Shown here piece after piece: positions 19,401-27,563 of a DNA stretch of 64,000 nucleotides (position 1 is its first letter; every line of letters starts with the position of its first letter). This stretch comes from Butyrivibrio sp. AC2005 (GTDB taxonomy: Bacteria > Bacillota > Clostridia > Lachnospirales > Lachnospiraceae), in the NCBI RefSeq assembly GCF_000424145.1, contig NZ_AUJI01000015.1, positions 1 to 64,000 of the forward strand, read 5' to 3'. A program made the position numbers and the translations under genes. Below the pieces are notes generated by a model. It saw only the letters and a list, made by a program, of their open reading frames with translations, was not told the origin of the DNA and made no database searches.

Positions 19401-19575
19401 CTGATCCCTGGTACGCCTGATTATTAAGGCCACTATTAAAAGTTGCTGCTACTGCACCTTTTACCGTAATGCCCTTAATGTTATCAGTAGTATGTATTTG
19501 TCCTGCTTCCATGCCCTTTCTCGATGTTTCCAAGTCGGATTCCATTCCGTTAATTGCCTGAAAGTTCACGTTCAT
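16468..19575 (-). CDS. DUF6240-like protein with FliK-like C-terminus
   Basis: 1035 residues from the ATG at 19575 (GGAG 6 nt upstream); GTG and ATG codons at 19587 and 19581 are alternatives. Repeated helical blocks of the type LTEENIQKVMEI and MTIENLLQATRTA recur through the protein. The last ~150 residues (EIPVEVDGRLVSMHVTLRE, DYGHISMAMTINDRTVKGAL, SELAEYMSEVRERFVNRL) resemble the FliK hook-length-control C-terminal domain. It ends 24 bp before flagellin, so a flagellar role is likely. Confidence 0.65.
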   Translation of the reverse strand: MNVNFQAINGMESDLETSRKGMEAGQIHTTDNIKGITVKGAVAATFNSGLNNQAYQGSARTKSDVMAEAQNTDAAVRHNYMSLMANNMSSEDFTKAAADGFDFSEMDPEETVTILDKIKATLAMSGTEIIGYTDDISMEQLTAITGSRGLANDIANSFHEKDIPVTAENVKEVMTAVEKMSDITEVSDGAVKYMTLNDLQPTMENIYMAEHATNGQDRNGGTFIALETEGYYAQKADRLDWETVKDQAERIIKDAGYDPSDEEVLDSSRWMIEDSIPLTRENIQKVMEIKALPLPMSEKEIVSSAATAISNKNSGVSGYTDEQENNIEKAIEIAEKVDHLSFESIEKVIGEAKVVNIDNLDKAQKIIDAGEYTKKADHTTGEILPLNAEQQKQALTARKQLEEIRLSMTVSANLRLIDKGFKLETKPISDVIEALKNEIEALSKDLFKEDNSEKYLLFEETTQKVSEIKSFPVAFIGQIENVRAEDFESIYETGKNLKHKYEQAGATYEAVGTEVRADLGDNIKKAFRNIDELLKDAGLEANEQNKRAARILGYNRMEISEENIERVRTVDEKLLIVVSKLKPGAVLNMIRDGHNPLKMTLDELGSELSRQDKDSSKQEEKYAKFLYKLEKNAEITPEERESYIGIYRLFHTLKVTDNAAIGNVLETGAEMTIENLLQATRTAKVSKRGIDVKVDDGFGGLEAVDTGSRSISSQIESAFVYYSEKADVVYDNLEPEKLHEANANEEMLLDELAEKLEEVRETEESIKTENQYISEKADNIRKFARTQISGEATEELSRFGIEANIENVQAYLNLKAGRKGREVSVWDRAEKIAKLAFKETRQKMLEDLIDEDDYESSYEENIEELARQLDEMLTYEADTYIDVRSIHLMKKQLSVAAGLARQNSFEIPVEVDGRLVSMHVTLRESLTDGKKMEAELETQDYGHISMAMTINDRTVKGALAASYPNNSELAEYMSEVRERFVNRLKENEPDLEVKSTDIGIFYRRQEAGSAIAGSENGVFENRTLLRMAEIFVQSV

Positions 19576-19600
19576 ATGCATCTCCACATATTATGAAAAA

Positions 19601-19640
19601 ATAAAGGTGACAAACATTAGCTATGTTTATCACCTTTTAT
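19601..19640 (-). terminator. Strong terminator after glgB
   Basis: A long hairpin (ATAAAGGTGACAAACAT paired with ATGTTTATCACCTTTTAT, one mismatch, loop of 5). On the minus strand it runs straight into a T-run (complement of 19590-19600). It lies between glgB and the start of the DUF6240-like gene. Confidence 0.8.
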
Positions 19641-19673
19641 TTCGGATTATTCTTATTGATTCTTTATGCCGGT

Positions 19674-21692
19674 TTATTTAGCCTTTTTTGATGCTGTTTT
19701 CTTTACAGTCTTTGCAGCCGGTTTAGTATTTTCCTTTTTTGTCACAGTTTTTTTCTCTTCTGCCTTTTTTTCTTCCTTCTTATCCTCTGTGTTCTGGAAT
19801 ACGAAAACCTCTGCTCCGTATGGTGGAAGTGTCATCGTAATACTGTAGTCCTTATAATCGCATAAGCCCGGCTCAGCCTTTATACTCTCCGGAATACCTG
19901 TGCCACAGCCGGAATACTTTTTATCTGCACTGTCCAAAATGTGCTTGTATGTTCCTGCAAACGGAACTCCTACCTTATAATTCTGCACCTCCATAGGTGT
20001 AAAGTTAATGACAAATAATATGTTATCCTTGCCATTAGCTGCTCTTCTATAGAAGCTATAGATACTATGGTCAGCATCATCAGCATTAATCCACTCGAAT
20101 CCGCCCCAGTCATTATCTACCTCATAGAGAGCAGGATACTTTCTGTAAATTTGAAGAAGATCTCGAACATAGTCCTTAAGTCCTCTGTTCAAATCCTCCT
20201 GGAGAAGGAACCAGTCAAGTTCTCTCTTTTCACTCCATTCTCTCTCCTGACCGAAGTCCTGACCCATGAAAAGAAGTTTCTTTCCGCTGTGTCCAAACAT
20301 AAAAGTATATCCGGCACGGAGATTTGCATATTTATCTACCTTATATCCGGGCATCTTCTCAACCATTGAGCATTTAAGGTGTACTACCTCGTCATGTGAC
20401 AATGGAAGGATATAGTTTTCAGCATTGTTATAGCTCATGGCAAAGGTCATCATATGGTGAGCGCCTTTTCTGAAATAGGGATCCAGCTTCATGTATTCGC
20501 AAAAATCATGCATCCATCCCATATTCCACTTAAAGCTGAAATTAAGTCCATCATCTTCAACAGGAGCTGTAATCCTGGGCCATGCGGTTGATTCCTCCGC
20601 AATCATCATAACGTCGGGATATGTACCTCTGATCACACTGTTGAGATGTTTAAAGAACTCAATAGCCTCATAGTTCTTATTTCCGCCATCCTTATTAGGA
20701 ACCCACTGTCCGTCTCTTTTTCCGTAATCAAGATAGAGCATGGATGCCACCGCATCAACTCGAAGTCCGTCAATATGGAACTCCTTAATCCAGAAAAGAG
20801 CATTTGCTATAAGGAAATTCTTAACTTCATTTTTTGCAAGATTAAAGATTTTGGTACCCCAATCCGGGTGTTCCCCCTTACGCGGATCCGGATCCTCATA
20901 TATACATGTACCATCAAAGCATCCAAGTCCAAATTCATCAGGACAGAAATGCGCAGGAACCCAGTCAAGAATTACTCCGATATTATTCTTATGAAGCAGA
21001 TTCACCAGATACATAAAGTCTGTAGGTTCACCATAACGGGATGTGGGAGCATAATATCCGGTAACCTGGTATCCCCAAGATCCATCAAAGGGATGCTCTG
21101 CAATACCTATAAGCTCAATATGTGTATACTTCATCTCCTTAAGATACTCTACAACTCTGTCAGCAAATTCTCTATAGCTGTAGAAGCCATCCTCTGTTCC
21201 ATCCGGATGCTTCATCCATGATCCGATATGGCATTCATATATTGCTATGGGCTGCTTATTTAAATCCTTGCCCTTTTTATTATCGTACCACTTGCTGTCG
21301 TTCCACTTGAACTTGGACAAGTCTGTTGTTCTGGAAGCATTACCGGGTCTTAATTCCGCATAATTTGCATACGGGTCTGCCTTGTATAGTTTTCTTCCAT
21401 CAGGTGTATATATCAGATATTTGTATAGCTCGCCAGTACCCACTCCCGGAATAAAGAGCTGATATATACCCATATTGCCGATTCTTTCCATAGGGTACAT
21501 ATCTTCATCCCATCCGTTGAAAGAACCTACCACATGTACAGCTGCCGCATTTGGTGCCCATACGGCAAAGAACATGCCTTTTACTCCGTTTTCCTCGGAT
21601 ACATGTGCTCCTAATTTTTTATAAATATCATAGTGAGTTCCCTGTCCGAACAAGTACTCATCTGCTTCTGAAATAAAAACTGTCTGGCCCAT
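19674..21692 (-). CDS. glgB: 1,4-α-glucan branching enzyme with basic tail
   Basis: 672 residues, GH13 branching enzyme that makes α-1,6 branches in glycogen. N-terminal CBM48-like region (FFAVWAPNAAAVHVVGSFNGW), then the barrel with nucleophile Asp313 (GLRVDAVASML), acid Glu366 (MIAEEST) and Asp434 (LSHDEVVH). The last ~35 residues form a Lys/Glu/Ala tail like histone H1, beyond the normal end of the enzyme. No other glycogen gene is nearby. Confidence 0.95.
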   Translation of the reverse strand: MGQTVFISEADEYLFGQGTHYDIYKKLGAHVSEENGVKGMFFAVWAPNAAAVHVVGSFNGWDEDMYPMERIGNMGIYQLFIPGVGTGELYKYLIYTPDGRKLYKADPYANYAELRPGNASRTTDLSKFKWNDSKWYDNKKGKDLNKQPIAIYECHIGSWMKHPDGTEDGFYSYREFADRVVEYLKEMKYTHIELIGIAEHPFDGSWGYQVTGYYAPTSRYGEPTDFMYLVNLLHKNNIGVILDWVPAHFCPDEFGLGCFDGTCIYEDPDPRKGEHPDWGTKIFNLAKNEVKNFLIANALFWIKEFHIDGLRVDAVASMLYLDYGKRDGQWVPNKDGGNKNYEAIEFFKHLNSVIRGTYPDVMMIAEESTAWPRITAPVEDDGLNFSFKWNMGWMHDFCEYMKLDPYFRKGAHHMMTFAMSYNNAENYILPLSHDEVVHLKCSMVEKMPGYKVDKYANLRAGYTFMFGHSGKKLLFMGQDFGQEREWSEKRELDWFLLQEDLNRGLKDYVRDLLQIYRKYPALYEVDNDWGGFEWINADDADHSIYSFYRRAANGKDNILFVINFTPMEVQNYKVGVPFAGTYKHILDSADKKYSGCGTGIPESIKAEPGLCDYKDYSITMTLPPYGAEVFVFQNTEDKKEEKKAEEKKTVTKKENTKPAAKTVKKTASKKAK

Positions 21693-21748
21693 AAATTATC
21701 CCCTTCTAGAAAATTTTTAATGTAGTTACATTATAGCACAACAAGTAC

Positions 21749-24700
21749 TCAATGCAGGAAATCCTTCTCTCTTAAAATAATCATATCTTCTTTGTCAAAG
21801 CGTTTTCGAAGCAGAACATCAAAATAATGTCCTATAGAGTGCTTATCAGCATAATAGATGGCATCATCTACCATCTCCTTAACTTCGGATACTGTGACTT
21901 CATGATCAAGTGTCTGTCTCTCTGATATTTTTTGATGAAGTGCAAGTATTCCCAGATTATCGATGACATGCTCTTTTTCAAGTGCATACTGCTCAGCATA
22001 AGCAACAAGGGAATCGTCATCCAGTGCTTCTATATCAACGCGAACATTGAAACACTTATTCATATCAGGATACTTATCAAGAAGTCTGTCTATGTCATCC
22101 TTGGTATCCTCAATAACAACTATGTAGCCCTTATTTTCACTCTGAAGCTGTTTAAGAAGTGTCTTAACCGTATCCTCCTTAAGATCAGCTGCCCGTCTTA
22201 TGATCAGTGCACCGTTGACTATTTTATCCAGGATAGAGCTTACAGAACTCTTGTTAAGTTTCATAGCTGTAATCATTGCTACTTTTCCTGAAAAATTAGA
22301 ATCTGTAGCCTGCACAGCCTTTATGAGGCCTTTTGCAAGATTAACTGTTCCGGCACCTTCCTCACCTGTAACAATGGCATTATTTGTATATGCTGCCATG
22401 CTCAGGTTATCAATAGCTCTTATGATCTGCTTTCTTGATTTTTTATAATGAATGTATGGTCCAAAGAGTCCCTTCTCCTCGGGAGTCATAACGCGGACTC
22501 TCTGTTCAAGTCCTGCATCCTCTGTATCGTCCTCGGACTCTTCCGGCTCTGCATTCACTTCAATTTTTTTCTTTTCCAGCGACTCTTGCTTTTCTACCGG
22601 TACTTGTTCAACAACTTCACTATTGGTATCTGTTTCAGACTCATTTACTATTTCCTCTTCAGATACTTTCTCATCCAGAGTTTCTGTTTCTAAAGCTTCT
22701 GGGATAGGACTATCTTCTACCGGAGTCTCTTCTACCGGAGTCTCTTCTACCGGAATATGCTCAACCTTAAGTTCCCTTACTCCAACTGCCTCTGTTATTG
22801 CTTTTTCAATCTCCTCAGATGAAATTTCTGTGGTTTCACCAAGGTCTACATCTGCGGCAATTTTTTCTTCTTCAGCATCTTCCTCCGGATAAGGCTCCTC
22901 CTTCATCAGGGCTTCCTCAAGATCTTCTCCGGTAATCTGAACTATAGAGGTAGTATTCTGAAGATCGTCTACTGTCTTGATTTCCTGAGAAAGTTCCTCA
23001 GGCTCAGGAGCTGGCTCCTTCGTTGTTATAACCGGTTCCTGAAAAGCCTCTTGTGCTATTACAACCGGTTCCTGTGCTGTTATAGCAGGCTCCTGTGTTA
23101 TTACAACCGGTTCTTGGTCTTCTACAATTGGTTCTTCTGCCTCAGGAGTTATGATTTCTTCCTGTATTTCAGGAGCTGGTTCGGGAACGCTGGTTGTTTT
23201 GGGAATTGCATCCTCAGCTATAAGTGCATCCTTAAGGTTCTCATCAAAATCCTTAAACAGTTCGCCTGTCTCTGATGCCATAAGTTTCTTGACATTTTTA
23301 TACTGTTTTTCCTGCTGGGCTTTTTTATAATCCTCCCAGTCGCTCATGAACTCATTAATACTGATCTGTCCGGTAATCTGACGCTCAACCTGTTTTGCAT
23401 CATCTATGGCAATACTTATCTGCCCGTCAGTCTCCTGAGAGAGCATCCTGTCAAAATGACTGTTACTGTTTATCTGATATCTTACATTAGGTCTTATTAC
23501 TGCACCCGGAACTTCATCCTGTAAAGGTTCGTCCATGAAAACCACTCCCTTATACATGGTGTGATCATTCATCGTGGTCGCAGCAATATTAGCAGCGATT
23601 TCCTTATCCTTTAGTTCATCTTCCAGAGGCTTCTTTGTTGTTTCCGGAATAGGAGGAATTTCCTGTGTTTCAGCTACTTTTTTAACTGACTCTGCATTCC
23701 ATATTTTTGTTTCGAACAGATTCTGTCCTTCCGGTTTGCTGTAAAGTGTCTCCGCAAGCTCTTTATCTTCTGTTTCCGGTTCCTCAGAAGTATCTGCAGT
23801 TTCTTCGTTTACAATATCCTCTCTCTTATCCTCAAAGAAAAGCTCAGACATAGAAGGTCCTTTTATGTCTTCGGTAGTGTCAAACATATCACCTGTATCA
23901 AGGCTCTCTGTCTCATCACCTTCTTTTATAACCTGAGGTCCTCTGGCATCTGCAAACAGTGCTGCTTCCGGACTCTTTGTCAGAACTTCCTTTAGGTTTT
24001 CAGCTATTTCCTTCTGTAAATCGACTGTATTATAAGTATCTACATTAACCGTAGGTACAGTATATGGTTCAGGTATCTCCTGCTCATATGCCTGCTGTGA
24101 TACCTTAGGCTCTTCATATGTCTGCTGCACAGGAATATCCTGCACCGGTGCTTCATATACAGGGGCATCCTGTATTGCCGTCTCTGCAGCTGGCTGTTCA
24201 TAAGCAGAATTATCATATACCGGTTCCTGTGGAACCTGATCATAGCTTACATTATTCTGGTAGCTTTCCTGATATGATGGCTGATACTCTGCCTGTGCGT
24301 TTAATTGTTCCTCTGTTATCTCAGGAAGTTCTCTGGTCGGAGCTTTTTTTCCATCCACAACATCTTTTCCGGGAACATTATCCTGTATAGGAGCATACAA
24401 GTTACCACTTATCTCTGCCTTATATTTTGCATATACTGCCTTCTGTTCAGCGGAAAGAGGCTCGTGCAGGGCCTTTAATTCCAGAGCCTTTATGACATAT
24501 CGGCCCTCACGCATGTAAAGGAAAAGCTCATCACACTCCTCGATACATTCAGTTGTTAGACCAACCCTGTGATAAAGATAAGCAAGTTCATATGCCCACT
24601 TTTCGTTATAATCATGCTTTTTGTACTCTTCAAGTACTGCTATGCGCTCTTCAAGGCTGACCTCCTGAGCCTCATAGAGTTTATACTGGAGAATATATCT

Positions 24701-25027
24701 GGCTGTATTTCTGGGAGCAAGTCTTACAAATTCCTTATAATACTCAACTGCCTGAACAAATTCTCCCATTGCTATAGCAAGCTCACAAAGAGAGTAGACT
24801 ATTTCCCTTCTCGTAGGACTTCTGTCATACGCAAGAAGCAAAATATCTCTGCTCTCCTCAAGTCTTCTGTTAACTTTATAAAGATCACTGATGGCACAAA
24901 GCATACCGACACTCTTAACTCTCTTCCAGTCAATTGTGTCGGCAATTTTTACTGCATCTGCAAAGCGCTGCGCTCTAATCAGCGATTTAATCTCTTCTGC
25001 CCGAATTTTATATTCTGTTTTATCCAA
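21749..25027 (-). CDS. TPR protein with disordered middle and degenerate AAA+ domain
   Basis: 1092 residues. Residues 1-205 are TPR-like helical repeats. About 215-830 is acidic, Pro/Glu-rich and repetitive (runs of QEPVVI and VEETP). About 860-1092 resembles a CbxX/CfqX-type AAA+ domain, but the P-loop position reads GEEGAGTV (888-895) without the Lys-Thr/Ser, and the Walker B position reads [12 protein letters not shown] hydrolysis is therefore doubtful. Divergent from rsmA; function unknown. Confidence 0.7.
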   Translation of the reverse strand: MDKTEYKIRAEEIKSLIRAQRFADAVKIADTIDWKRVKSVGMLCAISDLYKVNRRLEESRDILLLAYDRSPTRREIVYSLCELAIAMGEFVQAVEYYKEFVRLAPRNTARYILQYKLYEAQEVSLEERIAVLEEYKKHDYNEKWAYELAYLYHRVGLTTECIEECDELFLYMREGRYVIKALELKALHEPLSAEQKAVYAKYKAEISGNLYAPIQDNVPGKDVVDGKKAPTRELPEITEEQLNAQAEYQPSYQESYQNNVSYDQVPQEPVYDNSAYEQPAAETAIQDAPVYEAPVQDIPVQQTYEEPKVSQQAYEQEIPEPYTVPTVNVDTYNTVDLQKEIAENLKEVLTKSPEAALFADARGPQVIKEGDETESLDTGDMFDTTEDIKGPSMSELFFEDKREDIVNEETADTSEEPETEDKELAETLYSKPEGQNLFETKIWNAESVKKVAETQEIPPIPETTKKPLEDELKDKEIAANIAATTMNDHTMYKGVVFMDEPLQDEVPGAVIRPNVRYQINSNSHFDRMLSQETDGQISIAIDDAKQVERQITGQISINEFMSDWEDYKKAQQEKQYKNVKKLMASETGELFKDFDENLKDALIAEDAIPKTTSVPEPAPEIQEEIITPEAEEPIVEDQEPVVITQEPAITAQEPVVIAQEAFQEPVITTKEPAPEPEELSQEIKTVDDLQNTTSIVQITGEDLEEALMKEEPYPEEDAEEEKIAADVDLGETTEISSEEIEKAITEAVGVRELKVEHIPVEETPVEETPVEDSPIPEALETETLDEKVSEEEIVNESETDTNSEVVEQVPVEKQESLEKKKIEVNAEPEESEDDTEDAGLEQRVRVMTPEEKGLFGPYIHYKKSRKQIIRAIDNLSMAAYTNNAIVTGEEGAGTVNLAKGLIKAVQATDSNFSGKVAMITAMKLNKSSVSSILDKIVNGALIIRRAADLKEDTVKTLLKQLQSENKGYIVVIEDTKDDIDRLLDKYPDMNKCFNVRVDIEALDDDSLVAYAEQYALEKEHVIDNLGILALHQKISERQTLDHEVTVSEVKEMVDDAIYYADKHSIGHYFDVLLRKRFDKEDMIILREKDFLH

Positions 25028-25223
25028 AATATTGTCCTCTAAAACTTTTTCATACTACATCTAGTGAAATTTTAGCATAGCGTTCTTTTTATGTCAAAAA
25101 TGTTACATCAAAATTCCGCATATTTTCGCGGTTTTCCCGAAGTTTTTATTCATGCGCTGTCAAAAATATATTAAAATATATATGTCGAGCCTTACAGGCT
25201 TAATATTTAAGGAGAAATTTTAT

Positions 25224-26093
25224 ATGCCAACACTAGGATGTCCATCAGGCACAAAAGCCGTTATAGAAAAATATAATCTAAGTATTCAGAAAAAATTCGG
25301 TCAGAACTTTCTGATAGATGACTCTGTATTGTCAAAAACTGTAGAAGCAGCAGGTGTTACAAAAAATGATACTGTTCTGGAAATCGGGCCGGGTATTGGC
25401 ACCATGACCCAGTATATTGCAGAAAGTGCAGGAAAAGTTATTGCTGTCGAGATTGACAGAATGCTGATTCCAATTCTTGCCGACACCTTATCTGATTACA
25501 ATAATGTAAAAGTAATTAATGACGATATTCTGAAGGTTGATATTGAGAAAATTGTCCAGGAAGAAAATAATGGAAAACCGGTCAAGGTTGTAGCAAACCT
25601 TCCATATTACATCACTACACCTATATTAATGAGGCTTCTTGAGAGTGAACTTCCCATAGAAAGCATAACTGTCATGGTTCAAAAGGAAGTTGCCGACAGA
25701 ATGGCAGAAAAGCCCGGATCCAAGGATTACGGTGCTCTGTCTCTTGCTATTCAGTACTATACTGAGCCAACACTCGTTCAGATAGTACCACCCGGATGTT
25801 TTATCCCACAACCAGGCGTTGATTCCGCTGTAATTCATCTGCAGTGTCATAAAGAGCCGCCTGTGAACACAGCTGACTCTAAGTTTATGTTTTCAATAAT
25901 CCGTGCCGCATTCGCCCAGAGAAGGAAAACTCTCTCCAACGGTGTTGCTAACGGAAATCTGGGTTTATCAAGAGATCAGGTTGTCTCCGCACTTGAAAAG
26001 CTTTCTTTAAATCCTTCTATAAGAGGTGAAAAGCTTTCCCTTCAGGAGTTTGCAGATCTTTCTGATTTATTATATAAAGAACTAAATAAATAA
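25224..26093 (+). CDS. rsmA: 16S rRNA dimethyladenosine transferase RsmA (KsgA)
   Basis: 289 residues from the ATG at 25224, with AAGGAG 8 nt upstream; a longer frame to 25152 lacks a ribosome site. Dimethylates the two adjacent adenines of helix 45 in 16S rRNA. SAM motif VLEIGPGIGTMTQYIAE and catalytic NLPYYITTPI are visible. First gene of a two-gene plus-strand unit with tatD (12-bp gap), a common pairing in Firmicutes. Confidence 0.96.
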   Translation: MPTLGCPSGTKAVIEKYNLSIQKKFGQNFLIDDSVLSKTVEAAGVTKNDTVLEIGPGIGTMTQYIAESAGKVIAVEIDRMLIPILADTLSDYNNVKVINDDILKVDIEKIVQEENNGKPVKVVANLPYYITTPILMRLLESELPIESITVMVQKEVADRMAEKPGSKDYGALSLAIQYYTEPTLVQIVPPGCFIPQPGVDSAVIHLQCHKEPPVNTADSKFMFSIIRAAFAQRRKTLSNGVANGNLGLSRDQVVSALEKLSLNPSIRGEKLSLQEFADLSDLLYKELNK

Positions 26094-26105
26094 TTTTTTG
26101 GAGTT

Positions 26106-26873
26106 ATGATGATTTTTGAAACACACGCGCATTTTGACGATGAAGCTTTTGATAAAGACAGAGATTCACTTCTCTCTTCAATGCAGCAAAACGGAATAGG
26201 TACTATAGTTAATGCTACTGCTTCAAGAAAAACTGTTGAACAATCAATAGAATTAACAAAAAAATATCCCTTTATATATACTACAATCGGTGTTCATCCA
26301 AGTGATTGTGATGAAATGGATGATGATGAGCTTAAATGGCTTGAGGAAATGTGTTCTTACGACAAAGCTGTAGCAGTTGGCGAGATCGGTCTTGATTATC
26401 ACTATGACGAACCCTCCAAAGAGATCCAGAAAAAATGGTTCGAAGCACAGATAGAAATGGCCAGACGAGTAAAGCTTCCCTTGATCATTCACTCAAGAGA
26501 TGCGGCTAAGGATACTCTTGATATAATGAAGGCTCTCAGATCCGAAGAAATAGGTGGTGATATCCACTGTTTCTCTTATTCAGTTGAGATAGCAAGAGAA
26601 TACCTTAATATGGGTTTTTATATTGGAGTTGGTGGTGTTATCACTTTCAAAAACGGAAAAAAACTAAGGGAGGTTGTTGAATATGCCCCGATTGATCAAA
26701 TCGTAATCGAGACAGACTCACCTTACCTGGCACCTGAACCCTACAGAGGAAAAAGGAACTCCTCTTTAAACCTTCCCCTTGTTGCTCAGAGAATTGCTGA
26801 ACTAAAAGGGTTAACAACTGAAGAGGTTATTGAGATTACCGAAGCAAATGCAAGAAAACTGTACAATCTATAA
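26106..26873 (+). CDS. TatD-family metal-dependent hydrolase
   Basis: 255 residues. Metal ligands of the TatD amidohydrolase barrel are visible: THAHFDD (His7, His9), VGEIGLDYHY (Glu), IIHSRDA (His), DIHCFSYS (His) and ETDSPYLAPEPYRGKRN (Asp). Members act as 3'-5' DNases or related hydrolases. It follows rsmA by 12 bp. Confidence 0.93.
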   Translation: MMIFETHAHFDDEAFDKDRDSLLSSMQQNGIGTIVNATASRKTVEQSIELTKKYPFIYTTIGVHPSDCDEMDDDELKWLEEMCSYDKAVAVGEIGLDYHYDEPSKEIQKKWFEAQIEMARRVKLPLIIHSRDAAKDTLDIMKALRSEEIGGDIHCFSYSVEIAREYLNMGFYIGVGGVITFKNGKKLREVVEYAPIDQIVIETDSPYLAPEPYRGKRNSSLNLPLVAQRIAELKGLTTEEVIEITEANARKLYNL

Positions 26874-26891
26874 AAAGAAATAGTATATAAA

Positions 26892-26934
26892 AACGGGTTG
26901 TGTCTAAATCAATAAACACGACCCGTTGCTTTTA
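26892..26934. terminator. Bidirectional terminator tatD/nrdG
   Basis: 12-bp stem (26892-26903 with 26916-26927, one G-T pair). Followed by TTTT on the plus strand (after tatD) and by a T-run on the minus strand (after nrdG). The two genes converge here. Confidence 0.8.
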
Positions 26935-27462
26935 TTCTCCATATTTACTAAGAACCACTGCTCCGCTTTCTCTTGTGGCAGGAACATCTATTACTCTCTG
27001 GTTGGAAGAACCTCTGAATCTTAATGAAATATTTTTAAGATCTATTTTAAATTCACCATCGACAAGAACATCAATCATTGAAAGAATAAAATCAGTGTCA
27101 TCGCTATGACATCTTTTGTTGTTCTTATCATTAAGTTCTTCCCATAAATACCCGGAATAAATCCATATAGTTTTATCAGGAAGCTCTTTCTTTACTCTCT
27201 CAATAAATGGTCTCAAAGCCTTCTGATTAATTATTTCCATAGGCTCTCCCCCAAGGATTGTAAGTCCGGTTACATAATCAGGCTTAAGAGATTCTATTAT
27301 CATGTCCTGAATATCTTCAGTAAAAGGACTGCCAAAATTAAAGTCCCATGTTTCTTCATTAAAGCACCCTTTACAGTGATGAGTACACCCGGACACAAAT
27401 AATGAAGTTCTAACCCCTGTTCCATTTGCTATATCTGTCGTTTTTATTTCCGCATAATTCAT
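26932..27462 (-). CDS. nrdG: Anaerobic RNR-activating protein NrdG
   Basis: 176 residues from the ATG at 27462; an ATG two codons upstream abuts the AGAGGAA site and is less likely. Radical SAM activase with C-x3-C-x2-C in SGCTHHCKGCFNE (Cys 26, 30, 33) and the TILGGEPM segment. It makes the glycyl radical on NrdD. Downstream of nrdD, with a hairpin between them. Confidence 0.95.
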   Translation of the reverse strand: MNYAEIKTTDIANGTGVRTSLFVSGCTHHCKGCFNEETWDFNFGSPFTEDIQDMIIESLKPDYVTGLTILGGEPMEIINQKALRPFIERVKKELPDKTIWIYSGYLWEELNDKNNKRCHSDDTDFILSMIDVLVDGEFKIDLKNISLRFRGSSNQRVIDVPATRESGAVVLSKYGE

Positions 27463-27501
27463 TATCATTTCCTCTTTAGGATTCTTTACAAATGGTCAAA
27501 A

Positions 27502-27526
27502 AGGAGCTACCTTTCAGATAGCTCCT
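27502..27526 (-). terminator. Attenuator-like hairpin between nrdD and nrdG
   Basis: 8-bp stem (27502-27509 with 27519-27526) followed on the minus strand by TTTTT. Lies between the nrdD stop and the nrdG start, so part of the transcripts may end here and lower nrdG expression. Confidence 0.65.
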
Positions 27527-27563
27527 CCCCACTATATTTCTACCTTTTCAATCCTCCCAAATA

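Noticed and set aside
23000-23130. Short repeats in the 1092-residue gene as a CRISPR-like array
   Set aside because: The repeats are degenerate codons for QEPVVI-type protein repeats in frame, with no spacers. No CRISPR array was seen anywhere in the window.
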